NCBI GenBank assembly: GCA_030620095.1
Contig: JAUTXW010000203.1
Coordinates: 1,551,001 to 1,615,000, forward strand
Direction of reading: 5' to 3'
Origin: Kuschelorhynchus macadamiae
Lineage: Eukaryota > Arthropoda > Insecta > Coleoptera > Curculionidae
DNA: 64,000 nucleotides
Part shown: positions 38,746-49,660 of the stretch, in pieces
Layout: every line of letters starts with the position of its first letter
How positions within the stretch are numbered: the stretch's first letter is position 1
Made by a program: the position numbers and the translations under genes
Notes under the pieces: model-generated
Databases searched by the model: none
Told to the model about the DNA's origin: nothing
What the model saw: only the letters and a program-made list of their open reading frames with translations

Positions 38746-39131
38746 ACCCTGTATATTGTAACATATTGGATTCCACTCAATATTATAATACCCACAGGTA
38801 TAGTATAGTATACCTGTATTCAACTCTAAAATTCCAAAATATAATAAACAATTATTTGTTAACCTAATTCAACTACAGCGAAGAAAAAGTTTAGAATAGG
38901 AAACAAAATCTGATGGTCATGAAAGTCGGTACCAATGGAGGTATTTGATACTCGTGATAACATTCTTGGTACCTCCTTGTACAGTACTATCAGATGTGAA
39001 AAACCCTGGATAGTTTGAGTGTACCTAACTACGATGGCACATTTTTAGACACCTTAAAAAAACAAAAAATAACCCTTGTAGGATTGGGATAAGAGAAAGG
39101 AGAAGAAAGAAAAGAAACGTAACCATGTTAA

Positions 39132-40337
39132 TATTTGGTTGGCCCTCCTCGCAGACGAATAACTTCACGGCATCTCCGAGACATGCTGTGCACTAAATTA
39201 TTATTGAAATCTAGGGGGACGTTGTTCCATTACTCTTGTATGGCTTCGGACAGCTCGTTCAAGGTTTCTGGGGCAACATCTCTTGATCTCACTAATAATT
39301 TTAAATGCGACCACACATTCTCTATAATATTCAAATCCGGAGACTTTGCAGGCCAATTCATACGATTTATATTATTGACCTGCAAAGCCTCCGTTACAAT
39401 TTGCGCTCGATGAGGCCGTGCGTTATCGTCGACCAAAAGAAAATCGTGTCCATAATTTGCGGCATATGGCACGACAATGGGAAGTATGATATCGTCCCTA
39501 TAGACTACAGCATTAACTGTTTGTCTGGTAGTGAAAATATCAGACTTCCCATTGTATATTACCCCCGCCCAAACTGTAATGCCTCCGCCTCCAAAGGCTT
39601 CTTGAGGTGCCATGTTTTCCTCGTCATACCTTTCATTCGGCTCTCTCCAAACAAGAATTCTACCATCCGAATGAATGAGGTTGAACCTTGTTTCGTCGCA
39701 AAAAAAACAGTTTCTCCACTCATTGATGGTCCAATCTCGATGTTCTTGGGCCTATGCTAACCGTGCTGCACGATGAGGTGGTAGCAAACGAGGACACTTC
39801 GCTCTACGTCGTGCTCTAAAAAATTTGTTTGATTTTATTTTTTAGTTCGTACTTGTTGACCTCTACTTGTAATAATAAATTGCTTTCGATGTTACAGATA
39901 TTTCCATATTACTCATGGTTTGGGAATTTCTTGAATAAGATTTTTTTTAAATGTAGATAAAAATTGGACCTTGCAAATTTAATGCTTGCTATGATAAAGT
40001 TTTACCTCAAATTGTTTCTGTTTAATGTCCTCCTTACAGTACGATCAGAAACATGCACTTCAGCTGTACGACGCAGCTCATCGTTCAATTTCCTGGAACA
40101 CTTCGTTCTTTGTTGGCGCGTATTACGTACTAAATTTATTTCTGCCCTTCCTCTAATTTTCCTCACCCAACCACCACCGTGCCGATATGCGTCGTTTCCC
40201 GTATTTTCAAATCTTGTTTTTAGCCGCGAAATTTGACTTTGGTTCACATTATATAAATTTGCGACTTCTTGCTGAGACATGCCTTGGTCCAAGAGCCTAA
40301 GGGCATTTTGCCTTTCGGCAGCAGTTAGTCTCCGCAT
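39132..40337 (-). pseudogene. Tc1-type DD34E transposase with a probable intron and two nonsense changes
   Basis: The Met chosen at 40337 opens MRRLTAAERQNALRLLDQ, followed by a helix-turn-helix (EVANLYNVNQSQISRLKTRF) and a second one ending DRTVRRTLNRNNLR. The frame then meets a 191-bp stretch (39816-40006) with GT...AG ends. Joining across it continues in frame as ARRRAKCPRLLPPHRAARLA. Catalytic blocks follow: FFCDETRF, LLVDDNARPH and SPDLNIIENVW, with exactly 34 residues between the second Asp and the Glu, the Tc1 spacing. The frame reaches LRGGPTKY and a stop at about 39132, giving about 338 codons, the usual Tc1 length. Two in-frame stops remain: TAG at 39752-39754, where Trp is expected, and TAA at 39230-39232. 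Apart from these, the coding region is undamaged. It sits inside the 37435-41616 inverted repeat. Confidence 0.85.
39816..40006 (-). other. probable spliceosomal intron in Tc1 transposase
   Basis: The donor side reads AATTTGAG/GTAAAA and the acceptor AAATTTTTTAG/AGCACG on the minus strand. Removal restores both frame and family alignment; length 191 is not a multiple of three. The alternative is an insertion that happens to end GT...AG. Confidence 0.7.
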
Positions 40338-40784
40338 CGAGAAGATATGAATTAAATACACAAAAAACAAACAAAATAAAAATCAATAAAAGGTAAAATC
40401 ACGAAGTAAAATGTAAAAATATGAGTTTAAGAAACAGTACGTCAAAATGACAAACAAGGAAGAATATCCAATTAAGCATTTTGTCGTATCCATGGAATCC
40501 ATGACATTTTTATCGCAACGCCAACTAAGATTAGACGGTGCACAGGCCATAAACCTTCCATCTTACAATTTAGCGGAAATAATAAAAAATCCAGCGAAAA
40601 TCGGCATTTCTATGTATTTTTCATTTGCTGTTACGCCCCCTAGCGGTCATCTTAGAAACTCAAAAATTTTTTCCAGCATTTATTTGACCACTATAGTTAA
40701 AAAAAATTTTACAGCAAGTTTCTAAAATCAGTAGTTTCCGAGATACAGTACATTGCACGCTTATTTGGCCACCCGGTATAATTA

Positions 40785-41616
40785 TGAAATTATTATAAAA
40801 CGCTACTGGTACTTGCTTTCCAGGTATAATAATGCTACAATTTCGTTATAATAATCATTCAGTTCTAAAAAATCGAATATATTCAAAAAACACTTTGCAA
40901 TATTGTTGAAAAGTAGCGCTATACATTTGCACCGCTAATTTCTTTGGAAGTGAGGTTAGGATGGAATTTAAAAAACCGTTTCGGTAAAATACTCTAATTT
41001 ATGTAAATCAACTAACGAGATTGAAAATTTTTACGTTTTATTATACTTTCTTTAGTTTTCAATGTTCAATGCATAAAAATGTGCAAAATCATGAAATTTT
41101 AATAATTAAATCAACTGTAAGCTTTTTTAGACCCCTGTAAAATATTATTGTATTTTTTCCTAATAGCAGTTTCATAAATAATGAAATCAATACCAGAGTG
41201 AGCTTGATTTGAGTTATCACTAGTGAGTTGGGATTTTGTTTGTGAACCCATGTACAAATTTTTGAAAATCCCCTGTATATTCCGAAAAAATGGCAATTTC
41301 AAAAAACGGGAGAAATTGTTTTTTTGTATCTAATCATAGATTATTTTGGTGTATATGACAATAAATAAAATATTGTTTTGTAAAAAATATCGTTAAATGA
41401 AATTTTGTAAAAAATGCAGAGTTTTAGTTTACACCCTGTACAAACCTTTTCCCATCATATCTGGCGATCCACCAGTCGAGTTTGTAATCTACACACCTTG
41501 AGTAAGCTGACGTCGGAAACCGCATTTCAATTTAGCTTACCGTTTTTGAAATATCGAACGTTAAAAATACCCCAAAAAATTACGTTATGCAGTTCGAGTG
41601 TCCAGCAGGTTAGTTG
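40785..41616. repeat. 800-bp inverted repeat, right arm
   Basis: Inverse partner of 37435-38238. It has a roughly 20-bp extra segment near 41478-41495 (gagtttgtaatctacacacc) absent from the left arm. Confidence 0.9.
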
Positions 41617-41814
41617 CTTGGCAGTAGTTATTATATACTTACTTTACATGGAATATTACTATAAAGTACTGTACTAAGTTACTTGCAGTAACAAATACAT
41701 ACATAATACTAATTAATAAATACGTAACAACTCTTAAAGGGTAGTAGCAGAAACAGTTATAGCTACTTTAGCTAGCTGGGAATACAGTAGAAAAAACCAA
41801 AGGCTTTTTTTTTA

Positions 41815-42115
41815 ATTTTCGACGTTTCGCAACTTTATTGTGGCATTCTCATATATAGATTTTATATCCTCCATGAAACCCATATTATTAGTCTTTACAT
41901 GTTCCGTTGGTTCGCAGATATTTCCCAGATATTACTTTTCTAAATAGTTTTCGTTAACGACCTTCTTGTTGTTAAAGTGTTGTATTATTTGAAATTAGAA
42001 AATATCTGCGGATCAGAGGAGTAGGTAAAGACTGATAATATGGGTTTCATGTAGGATATAAAAATCTGTGCCCTGAGGATGCAACAATAAATTTGCGAAA
42101 CGTTGACAATAAATA
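41815..42115. mobile_element. PLE pseudo-LTR pair, head to head
   Basis: 41815-41998 (minus) and 42000-42115 (plus) are inverted copies meeting at about 41999: cgcagatatttcccag against ctgcggatcagaggag, and catgaaacccatattat against atatgggtttcatg. The plus copy carries CTGAGGA (42073), a TGCAA/TTTGC stem II and GAAAC GTT. The minus copy carries GAGAATGCC...GTTGC GAAAC GTC with CTG of the first box changed to ATG. Confidence 0.65.
42073..42104 (+). ncRNA. hammerhead-ribozyme-like core
   Basis: CTGAGGA, stem II of TGCAA paired with TTTGC-type sequence around aataaa, GAAAC and GTT. The core boxes fit the consensus with a less favoured cleavage triplet; stem I is not evident. Likely decayed. 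Confidence 0.45.
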
Positions 42116-42139
42116 AAAATATCTGCGGATAAACGGAGT

Positions 42140-42425
42140 AGGTAATAAATAAAATGGCTGTCAAAAAAATTAAAAAATCGACTTAAAAAAATCTTGTTCT
42201 ATTGACTTTAAATTTTCCAGAAAAATTTGATGTGAAGATGGGATAAACTAGTACGAATTCAACATGACGTAGCAAAATGGCGGTATGTGTCAATATAAAA
42301 AATACTTATTGAATTTGTTTTTAATTATGCCCAAAAGTCGAGTGTGGCACAGGTAGAAAGAAAATGGTAAAATATTTGTAGGAATCCAATACGATGAAAC
42401 AAAATGGCGCCCAATAAGTGAAAAG
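42140..42425 (+). repeat. AAATGGCGGC repeat units
   Basis: agcaaaatggcggtatgtgt near 42271 and aacaaaatggcgcccaat near 42399, about 128 bp apart, with the intervening fttgcccaaaagtcgagtgt-like block also found in the other copies. A (TA)n tract begins 16 bp after the second unit. Confidence 0.7.
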
Positions 42426-42437
42426 ACAGCATATGTA

Positions 42438-42440
<3 letters not shown>

Positions 42441-42487
<47 letters not shown>
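42441..42487. repeat. (TA)n microsatellite
   Basis: 47 bp of TA. Confidence 0.97.
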
Positions 42488-42489
<2 letters not shown>

Positions 42490-43014
42490 TGTAACTATGT
42501 ACTGAACTGAATTGAGTCACACCTCACTATTCCTAAGAAATGGAAAAAAAGTCATAACGAGGGAAGTTTCGTGTAAAGGAAATTTATCGATTTTTTATTT
42601 CCTGAACCAGTCGAAATAAAAACTTAAATGTTTTACTATTAAACTTCTCAACAATAATAATTAAAGCAACGAAGGTCGAGTAGCACTTCCATGTTTGTTA
42701 AGGTCTTTTTAGCCTTAACTGATTTAAAAATATTGTTCATTAGAATTACCCATTTCAAAACTGCGGCCATTCGTAAATCTGCCAGAAGCTAAAAAATAAT
42801 GGAAAATACAGATTTTATAAGCCTTAAAAAACTTAAGGATTTTATACTTCACGTGATCCCTAATTAAAATAATATCCTTATGTGCGTGGAGCTTTAGTTT
42901 AGTATTTTTCTAGTTACAGGGAGTCTTATAAAGGAGAAAAATTCTATTTTATTTAATATTAGAACACCATGTATATCGAGAAGTACAGCAATTGAGTATG
43001 AATTAGACTTGATT
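42488..43014. other. no gene recognised
   Basis: AT-rich spacer. Nothing recognised. Confidence 0.35.
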
Positions 43015-43990
43015 CAAAATATAAGCTGCTCGACTTCCTCGCCCCCCCCCCCTCCAGGTATCTAACTAACTTTTTTCTTCAAAATAGTGCGCAGCTCTTT
43101 CTTAAAATTTTTCAAGCATGAAACATACGCAGAAAAATAGTATTTAATTTGCTTTTGAAGAGTTTTTATCTTAGCTGATACAAAAAAGAATTAAGGCGGG
43201 GAGGGGGTACAATAAAGACCCACACTGCATATTTAATCAGATTTTTTCGTTTTTAAAAACGAACTTCTACTTTCATAAAAACTAAAAAAATCGAAAATAT
43301 CGTAACGTTATCAGTTGGTACCACATGATCCTTTGTAAAGACCCTTGTTTCACCAAATTAGTAGTTCCTCCTTTCTTCTTCATTTGCATTATTAATACTG
43401 TTTCTGACCCTCAGCTAAAAAATAGCTATGTCTAATACAATAAAACAATAATTCAATTGAGCTACAACTCATATCTCCAGATTACGACGTTATTTAAATA
43501 TTATTGCTTTACAGTAAAAATAAAAATACTCTGCAAATACATCTCTAGTTTCCTTTATTTACTGCTCCTCTTATATTAATACCCAACTTATCGTAAATAT
43601 GGATAAAATAATCACTTAGAATTTCGTTATATATTCCAGGAATGGTATTATTATGTGGAATTATTTATTGCCAAATATGTGTTAAATTTTCCATATGACG
43701 CTCCCAATCCTGATAAGCCTGTTGGGCGATTATTCAATCAGAAAATTGGACCGTCATGGTTTTAGTGTGCACGCCTGAGTTAAGCTTCTATAAATTTATT
43801 ATAGATTTTAGAGAAATGATACTTGACTTCAAGTAATTTATTATATTTAAGCATAATTTGTCTTAATATCAAACAGAAGAAGGTTTCCTAATTTACTAAG
43901 AACTAGTTTATAATTCGTTAGCATACATCTGCTTGATGTTATATAGTTCATTGCAAAGTGGTCTTATCATTCAACGACTGGTTACCAGCA
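43015..43990 (-). repeat. 1-kb dispersed repeat, inverse of 24515-25515
   Basis: Inverse match across the whole length; an eleven-base C run (near 43044) lies at its left edge where the partner has a shorter G run. Element class unknown. Confidence 0.75.
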
Positions 43991-44200
43991 CTTTCGCCTC
44001 TATCGGCCATTTTGCTCCTGATTTACCAATGTTATACTTATTTCAGTTCTGCGTGGTTGTGTGTTCTATTATGTTATTTATCCAAAAACCTGATGGGTTT
44101 CTATCTCTTTTACGGCATTTCGGTATAACTCGTTTTTCTTAAATTGATTTTAGCGGTTTATATAAGAGTTTAAGATATTCTTTTTTAACCATTCACGAAC

Positions 44201-44246
44201 GACGTATGTAATTTCGAAGACAGATTATACTTCGCATATTCATCAG
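44201..44246 (-). ncRNA. hammerhead-ribozyme-like core
   Basis: Minus strand: CTGATGA (44240-44246), a GCGAAG...CTTC stem II with a long loop, GAAA, a short spacer and GTC (44201-44203). The first box is perfect, but the segment between GAAA and GTC is longer than in the other copies and stem I is poor. It lies about 800 bp beyond the 3' side of the minus-strand PLE copy at 45020-46080 and could be its pseudo-LTR. Confidence 0.4.
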
Positions 44247-44249
44247 ACA

Positions 44250-45019
44250 GTGTTATAAATTCATCATATCTATAGCTTGTGTTGCCATTTAATGGAAATA
44301 TTAGCTTGTATACAGCAGGATTTGAATATTGTAATGCGGATTTCAAGAGTATTCGAAATTAAAATGCAAAACCAAATTAAGAAATAGAATTGCTGCGATA
44401 TTATAGCATTTTATAGTTTTAAATTGAACTAAATATAAGCATGTAAAACAAAATAATAGTAAAAAATTAAATACTGTAGGATTTTATACAACCTTAACTC
44501 TTTCTTTAGCGAGTTTTTTGTATTTTTATTAAATAAATATATAACTACCATATCATAAGTTTTTTGTTTTAATAAGTTATATGTCAATGATTCATTAGAA
44601 AAACATTTTTAACCGAAAAAAATGGTAATATAAAGTCTAAACGCTAGAAAAAACATGCATCTCCATAAGCAATTTAAAAATCTACACACGCAATGACGTC
44701 ACTGGGCGAACCGGACGCATTGAGACCGTCTAGATATCACACCTTCCGTTTACTATATCATGGAACTTCACTTAGTGTGCGTTCATATACGGAGAAGAAT
44801 CTGCAGTGTGAATCGATCAAGGTCTATCGATGCAGTCACGCACGTTATGGTGTTCACATTGGCATGTTTTATGCAATGTTTCTATGCAGAAATATTTGTG
44901 TTTAGAAAAAAGCAGAGTATCCTTCTCGATTACTAATTATTATACATAGTGTGTAGTTAAAAATATCTATTTAATCCATAATGATAAATAATATGAATTT
45001 AATATTTTAAATTATGACA
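44250..45019. other. no gene recognised
   Basis: Contains a 70-codon frame near 44693 with no recognised content; otherwise AT-rich spacer. Confidence 0.35.
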
Positions 45020-45109
45020 TAAGGGCAACTTGACAATTGACAATCTAACAGCTTGTATTAATTGATGTTAGTAAAAGCCAACCATTGAAAAGCGAATGTG
45101 GTTCACAAT

Positions 45110-46080
45110 TAAAAACATCGTTAAGTCAATTAAAAATGGGGCTTTTCTTGGCTTTGGTTTATTTCCAATTTCTGGAATAAGTCTAATTCAATCACATTGG
45201 TGTAATAATTTAACATTTTCAGGGATGGAGAAAATGTGGTTTGAAGACAACAAATGGTTTACAAAAGAAGCCTTGATATTGGAAACATCAGTGTTTTTGT
45301 ATGTATTAAATAAAGAAAGATGTTCGGGTAGAAATCTTTCTACTCGACTGTCTTACGTAGGTGGCGGGATAATCAAAACATTTTAAGAATAAACACCAGA
45401 GTTAAATAGAAGATCTGTTATGTCTTTTAGTTTAACGAAATGTCTTCTCAAGTTGTTTACAGTCTTAAACGCAATTGTTATATTAAAAGGTTTCAAGAAT
45501 TTTGCAAATTGGTTACAGCAGTCATCAAAAAATGTCATTGATCTAAAGTTCCGGGCTCTGCTCCCGTTATTATGTATTATGTTGAAAGAAAGCTTATATT
45601 TATTCACAAACTTATAGTATATTTTGTAAAAAGTTTTCATTGGAAACCCATTGTTAAGAGCTAAGCTTTGAATGATATTTAAATCGTTGTTAAAAGAATT
45701 TCTACAAAGGGGTATATTGAACAGTCGATATAAGAATTTCATGAAAGTTGTATGATGTTATCTGTTGAAGTAGGTTTACGGTATATTTCAAATTTAATTC
45801 TGTTCTGTTCATGTACTAAAAGCAAATCAAGAAAAGGGAGCCTGCCTTCATTTTCTATTTCAAATGTGAACTTTATGTTGTGTAGATTGTTGACATAATC
45901 CAGGAACGCTTTAAAGTCCCGATCATTTTCAGACCAAATTAAACAAAAGTGTCGTCAACGTATCTCTTATAAGCTATAATTTTATTTTAAAAAGAACTTT
46001 CAAAATTTCGCCTTTCTAGACTTTTCATAAAGACTTCGCTTAAAAACGGGAATAAGACCCCATAGCTAAACCCTTGGTCT
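45110..46080 (-). pseudogene. Penelope-like element: RT C-terminus and GIY-YIG endonuclease (minus copy)
   Basis: From the 46080 side the frames read DTFVYLIWSEND (the residue after YVD-D), FLDYVNNLHNIKFTFEIENE, GRLPFLDLLLVHEQNRIKFE and IYRKPTSTDNI, the ordered C-terminal blocks of a PLE reverse transcriptase. A frame break near 45740 leads to the 119-residue frame 45383-45742, whose KPFNITIAFKTVNNLRRHF and NSGVYS open the endonuclease. After a one-base shift it continues KCFDYPATYVRQSSRK, where the usual Y-I-G reads Y-V-R, so the core glycine is lost. The domain ends with NHLLSSNHIFSIPENVKLL and HQCD (45180-45260). Inactive by frameshifts and a mutated motif. Regulatory sequences are not visible. 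Confidence 0.8.
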
Positions 46081-46084
46081 GTTT

Positions 46085-46340
46085 AAAAAATCTGTTGTTG
46101 ATAGTCGGGTAGAAAGATTTCCACCAGAGTACAGGAACATCTTTCTTTATTTAATAAATATAAAAACACTGATGTATAGAACACCAAGTCTTCTTTTGCA
46201 AATCTTTTGTTGTCTTCAGACTACAATATCTCCATCCCCGAAAATGATAAATTATTACATCAATGTGATAAGAGCAAAAAATTAGACTTATTTGAGAAAT
46301 TGGAAACAACCAAAGCCACATTTGGTTTCCAATAAGATCA
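46085..46340 (+). pseudogene. Penelope-like element endonuclease C-terminal fragment (plus copy)
   Basis: Reading plus in two frames, DSRVERFPPEYRNIFLYLIN then NTKSSFANLLLSSDYNISIP and ENDKLLHQCDKSKKLDLFEK matches the final part of the GIY-YIG domain of the neighbouring minus copy, in inverse orientation. The RT and GIY portions are missing. It is cut at 46340 by the LINE insertion; the non-coding remainder resumes at 52097. Confidence 0.75.
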
Positions 46341-46773
46341 GTTCAGTTCAGTTTTGTTTTATGGCGCTGTCATGTGCTATGACAATTTGCCAGCTCTTCT
46401 CCCTTGGGTCCAGGCAGTCTGATTCTTGGAACATTCTGGTCCCATTATCTTCTTACTTTAGTACTCTCTTTTTCTTTCTTTCTTTCTTTATTTCTTCCCT
46501 TTTCTTTCTTCTCTTTTTGGTGTTTTATTTATTTATTCTTACTATTATTATTATTCTTTTCTTAATTTATTTCCTTTTTTTTTTTTTTCCCAGGAATGTT
46601 AGTCTTTCACTCTCTAACTCCCCACTCTTCCACACGACAAGGACAACAATTACTAGACACCACTACACGGTACACATAGCTGGTAGGGCAAATTTACCTG
46701 TTCTTGTTTTTACGATATGCAAATTGATTTGTTTCACCTAAACTTATTTGGTTTCATTATAACAATGGTATGT

Positions 46774-48260
46774 TTATAAATTGATATTATTTCTCTTTAA
46801 AAATGTAATCAGGGATTTGACTCTAGAGATATTTATATTGTTTAGAACCGATATAATATTGAATGGAGTGTTTAACCCACTTTGTCTAAGACATTCATAC
46901 ATGTCCACCCCCGGAATTGCCCTTAACGGACATTCAAAGAAAATATGATCAAGGTTTGTCCACACTCACAGAGTGGGGATTCTTTTATTTTAATATAATG
47001 TAAACGCTCAGCAGTGAGGCAGTGCCCTGTTCTCATTCTTATTATTGTAGTTATATGTCGTCTATCTACATATGGTATGAACCACGGTTTCCTGGGAAAA
47101 TCTCTTTGAACCTGTGCATGAAATTTACCTTTTTCCCTTCTGGAGGCTTGCCAATATCTGATAAATTTTTCTTTAATCTCATTTTTACAGATGTTACTTA
47201 TATCTCCCTTATTGTAGACTTTTGGGAATGTTAAGTTCCCTTCCTATGTTTGCCAGTTTGTCCACCGTTTCATTGCCAATGATATTTGCATGTCCTGGTA
47301 TCCATGCTAGCTGAATATCTGATGTTGTTTCTAAGATCAATCTTTTGATATATAGGGTGATATAGTCATTGTTTGAATCGATGGTGGGTTTTCTTACTTT
47401 TTGTATTGCGCTTCTGGAGTCAGTAAAGATGATGGATTTACTGATGTTTTTTGTTAGGCACACTCTGATTCCCTCATTGATGGCAACTGTTTCTGCTGCA
47501 CATATGTTTATCTTCCCTGGCAGTTTTCCTGAAAAATTGTAATTTAGTTCTGGGATATGGATACCATATCCCACAGATTCCCCCTGTTTTGATGCATTGG
47601 TGTATACAAAGGTATATTCGTTACAGTATTTTTCTGTTTGTTCCAAAAATTCTCTATTATTGTTTCCATTGTCTTTTTTCAAATTTCGATAAATAATTGG
47701 AATTTTCTGTATTTGATATTCATATTCTATCTCAAAACACGGCAGGATGTCACTTGTTCTTAAGTGTTCCCAAAATGGTTCAATTTGGTCCAGTGCATTT
47801 ACCAGATAGTTTGAGGGATGGATGTTAGTTAAATTTTGTTTTAGTTGAATAAGTAGTTCTATTATGGGGTTATTATCTATTGTTAAAAGTTTGAAAAGAA
47901 ATTTGTGTGCAAGCCACTTACATCTAGATTCAAGATCAAGTTCCGTGGTCTCTGCCAGAAGTGCATTCACCGGAGTGGATTTCATACAGCCTGTAATTAT
48001 TCTTAGGCCTTGATGGAAAATGGTATTTATTCTGTTAATGTTTTTTTTGTGGTTGGTTTTAAAAATATGGCGCCAAAATCTAGGTGGGACCTAACCAACC
48101 CTCCGAAAGCTGTTTGCAGCGTTTTTAGGTCTGCTCCCCACCAAGTCCCGCAAAACACCCTCATGAGGTTCAATCCTTTTTTTGCTTTGATAATTATTTC
48201 GTTTATATGTCTGTCCCATTTCAGCTGTCTGTTCAAATATACTGCCAAGCACTTGATATT
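46774..48260 (-). pseudogene. LINE ORF2 C-terminal part: RT thumb, RNase H, zinc-like motif
   Basis: Frames 48027-48248, 47209-47985 and 46774-46965 join with single-base shifts. The first holds CLAVYLNRQLKWDRHI (48240 side), the RT thumb. The second holds RNase H: FVYTNASKQG, where the first catalytic Asp is replaced by Asn; ICAAETVAINEG, the Glu; IIFTDSRSAIQKV, the second Asp; and GNETVDKLANIGR, the last Asp. The third ends with a C-x-C...DHIFFECPLRA motif, the Cys-His tail typical of many LINE ORF2 proteins. The shift after 48027 lies at a run of eight A. RNase H would remove the RNA template during reverse transcription; the Asn substitution probably kills it. Confidence 0.85.
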
Positions 48261-48369
48261 ATCTTTATAATTGATTGGCGATCCTTTTATGTATAAATTT
48301 GGAGGATATTGTGTATATCGGGACTGTTTAAACCAAACTGCCTCACATTTGTTCTGTGACAGTTTTAAG

Positions 48370-49660
48370 TTAAGTCTCTAGCCACTGTGATATTATGTTT
48401 AAATAGTTGTTTACTTTATTTGTCATTTGTATGACGTTTGTGCATTTGCATATCAATACCAGATCATCAGCATAGCCAATAAGCCGGCTGTCCGTATCAT
48501 CTAAAGCAGCTTCTAAAAATGTATCAAAAAGGTTTTTTAGGTATATATTAAAGAGGATGGGACTTAGGGGGGAACCCTGGACTAGTCCTTTGGTGGCTGT
48601 TTTTGGACCTATGATGTTGTTGTTCGAATCTTTAATATATAGACATCTATTTTTCAAGATCCTGAAAATTGCGCTGCTTAGAGGAGGGAGGATATCTGCT
48701 TCGAGGGGGCGTTCATATAGTTGATATATGTTCACATTGTCATAGGCTGATTTTATATCCAAAAATACTCCTATAGCTGTTTGATTTTGGCTGAAGGCCG
48801 TTTGTATGAATGTAGTAATATATGCAATATTATTATTTATTCCCATACCTTTTCTGAAACCCATTTGGTATAGTGAGAAAAATTTTTTGTTCTCTAATGA
48901 CCATTCTATTTTATTTTTCATCATATTCTCAAAGGTTTTGCCTATGCAAGAACTCATCCCTATTGGTCTATAGCTGTCTGTTAGCTTCGGATTTCTATTT
49001 GATTTGGGGAAAGGTATTATTAATGTTTTTTCCATGCTTCTGGTATGTTTTGTCCTTTTATAATGTCATTACATATATTAAGAAGGTGGTTTAATCCTAT
49101 TTCTGGAAGATGCGTAATCATAGAATATGTAATATTATCCAGGCCAGCGGCTGTATCTTTTTTATTTGTAATAGCATATTTTAAATCATTAATGTTAAAA
49201 TAATCTGTCTCTTGTATATCATATGGTCTTAACGTGAACTGGGGGTCAATTACACAGGGAGTAAGCCCGTCCAAGATTTCGGTTGCTATTTGCTGATTGG
49301 GAAGTTTCGGGTAAGGTTTATTAACCTGTGTATGTGCGAATCTCCTAACTGTATTCCATACTTCTTTGATGTTTGATTCCCGATTCAGAGTTGAGCAATA
49401 TGTTCTAAATTTTGTTTTTTTTCGTTGTTTCAAAAATCTTTTTGTAGTGGCTATTGTTTTTTTAGCATTCATAAAGTTCTCTAGATTTGGCGTCAGTCTA
49501 AATGTGGCGATTGCTGTTTTTCTTTCCTTTGCCCTCGTGGAGCACTCACCATCCCACCATGGATTAGATATTTTATATTTCTTGCCTTCTTGTTGGTTAG
49601 GTATTGTTTCCGCAATGATCATATTAAGGTTGTTTTCAAAAGTTTCGTAGGAGATGTTGT
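48370..49660 (-). pseudogene. LINE ORF2 reverse transcriptase domain
   Basis: Two frames, 49020-49622 and 48370-49035, separated by one base in an A6 run (GCATGGAAAAAACATTAA). The first contains NPWWDGECSTRAKERK and DTAAGLDNITYSMI, the A-G-x-D-x-I opening of the RT. The second contains PFPKSNRNPKLTDSYRPIGM, YQMGFRKGMG, GVFLDIKSAYDNV (first catalytic Asp), GLVQGSPLSPILFNIYL and LIGYADDLVLI, the intact YADD active site. It ends at a frameshift after SQWLET. All RT core motifs are preserved. RT copies the element RNA at the nicked target. The breaks are single-base changes in A runs, so either recent decay or sequence error is possible. Confidence 0.9.

Noticed and set aside
39305..39760. 151-codon plus-strand frame
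   Set aside because: Shadow of the Tc1 transposase on the other strand, whose motifs are unambiguous.
46292..46741. 149-codon plus-strand frame rich in Phe and Leu
   Set aside because: It runs antisense through the pyrimidine-rich 3' tail of the LINE; hydrophobicity comes from T-rich composition, not a membrane protein.
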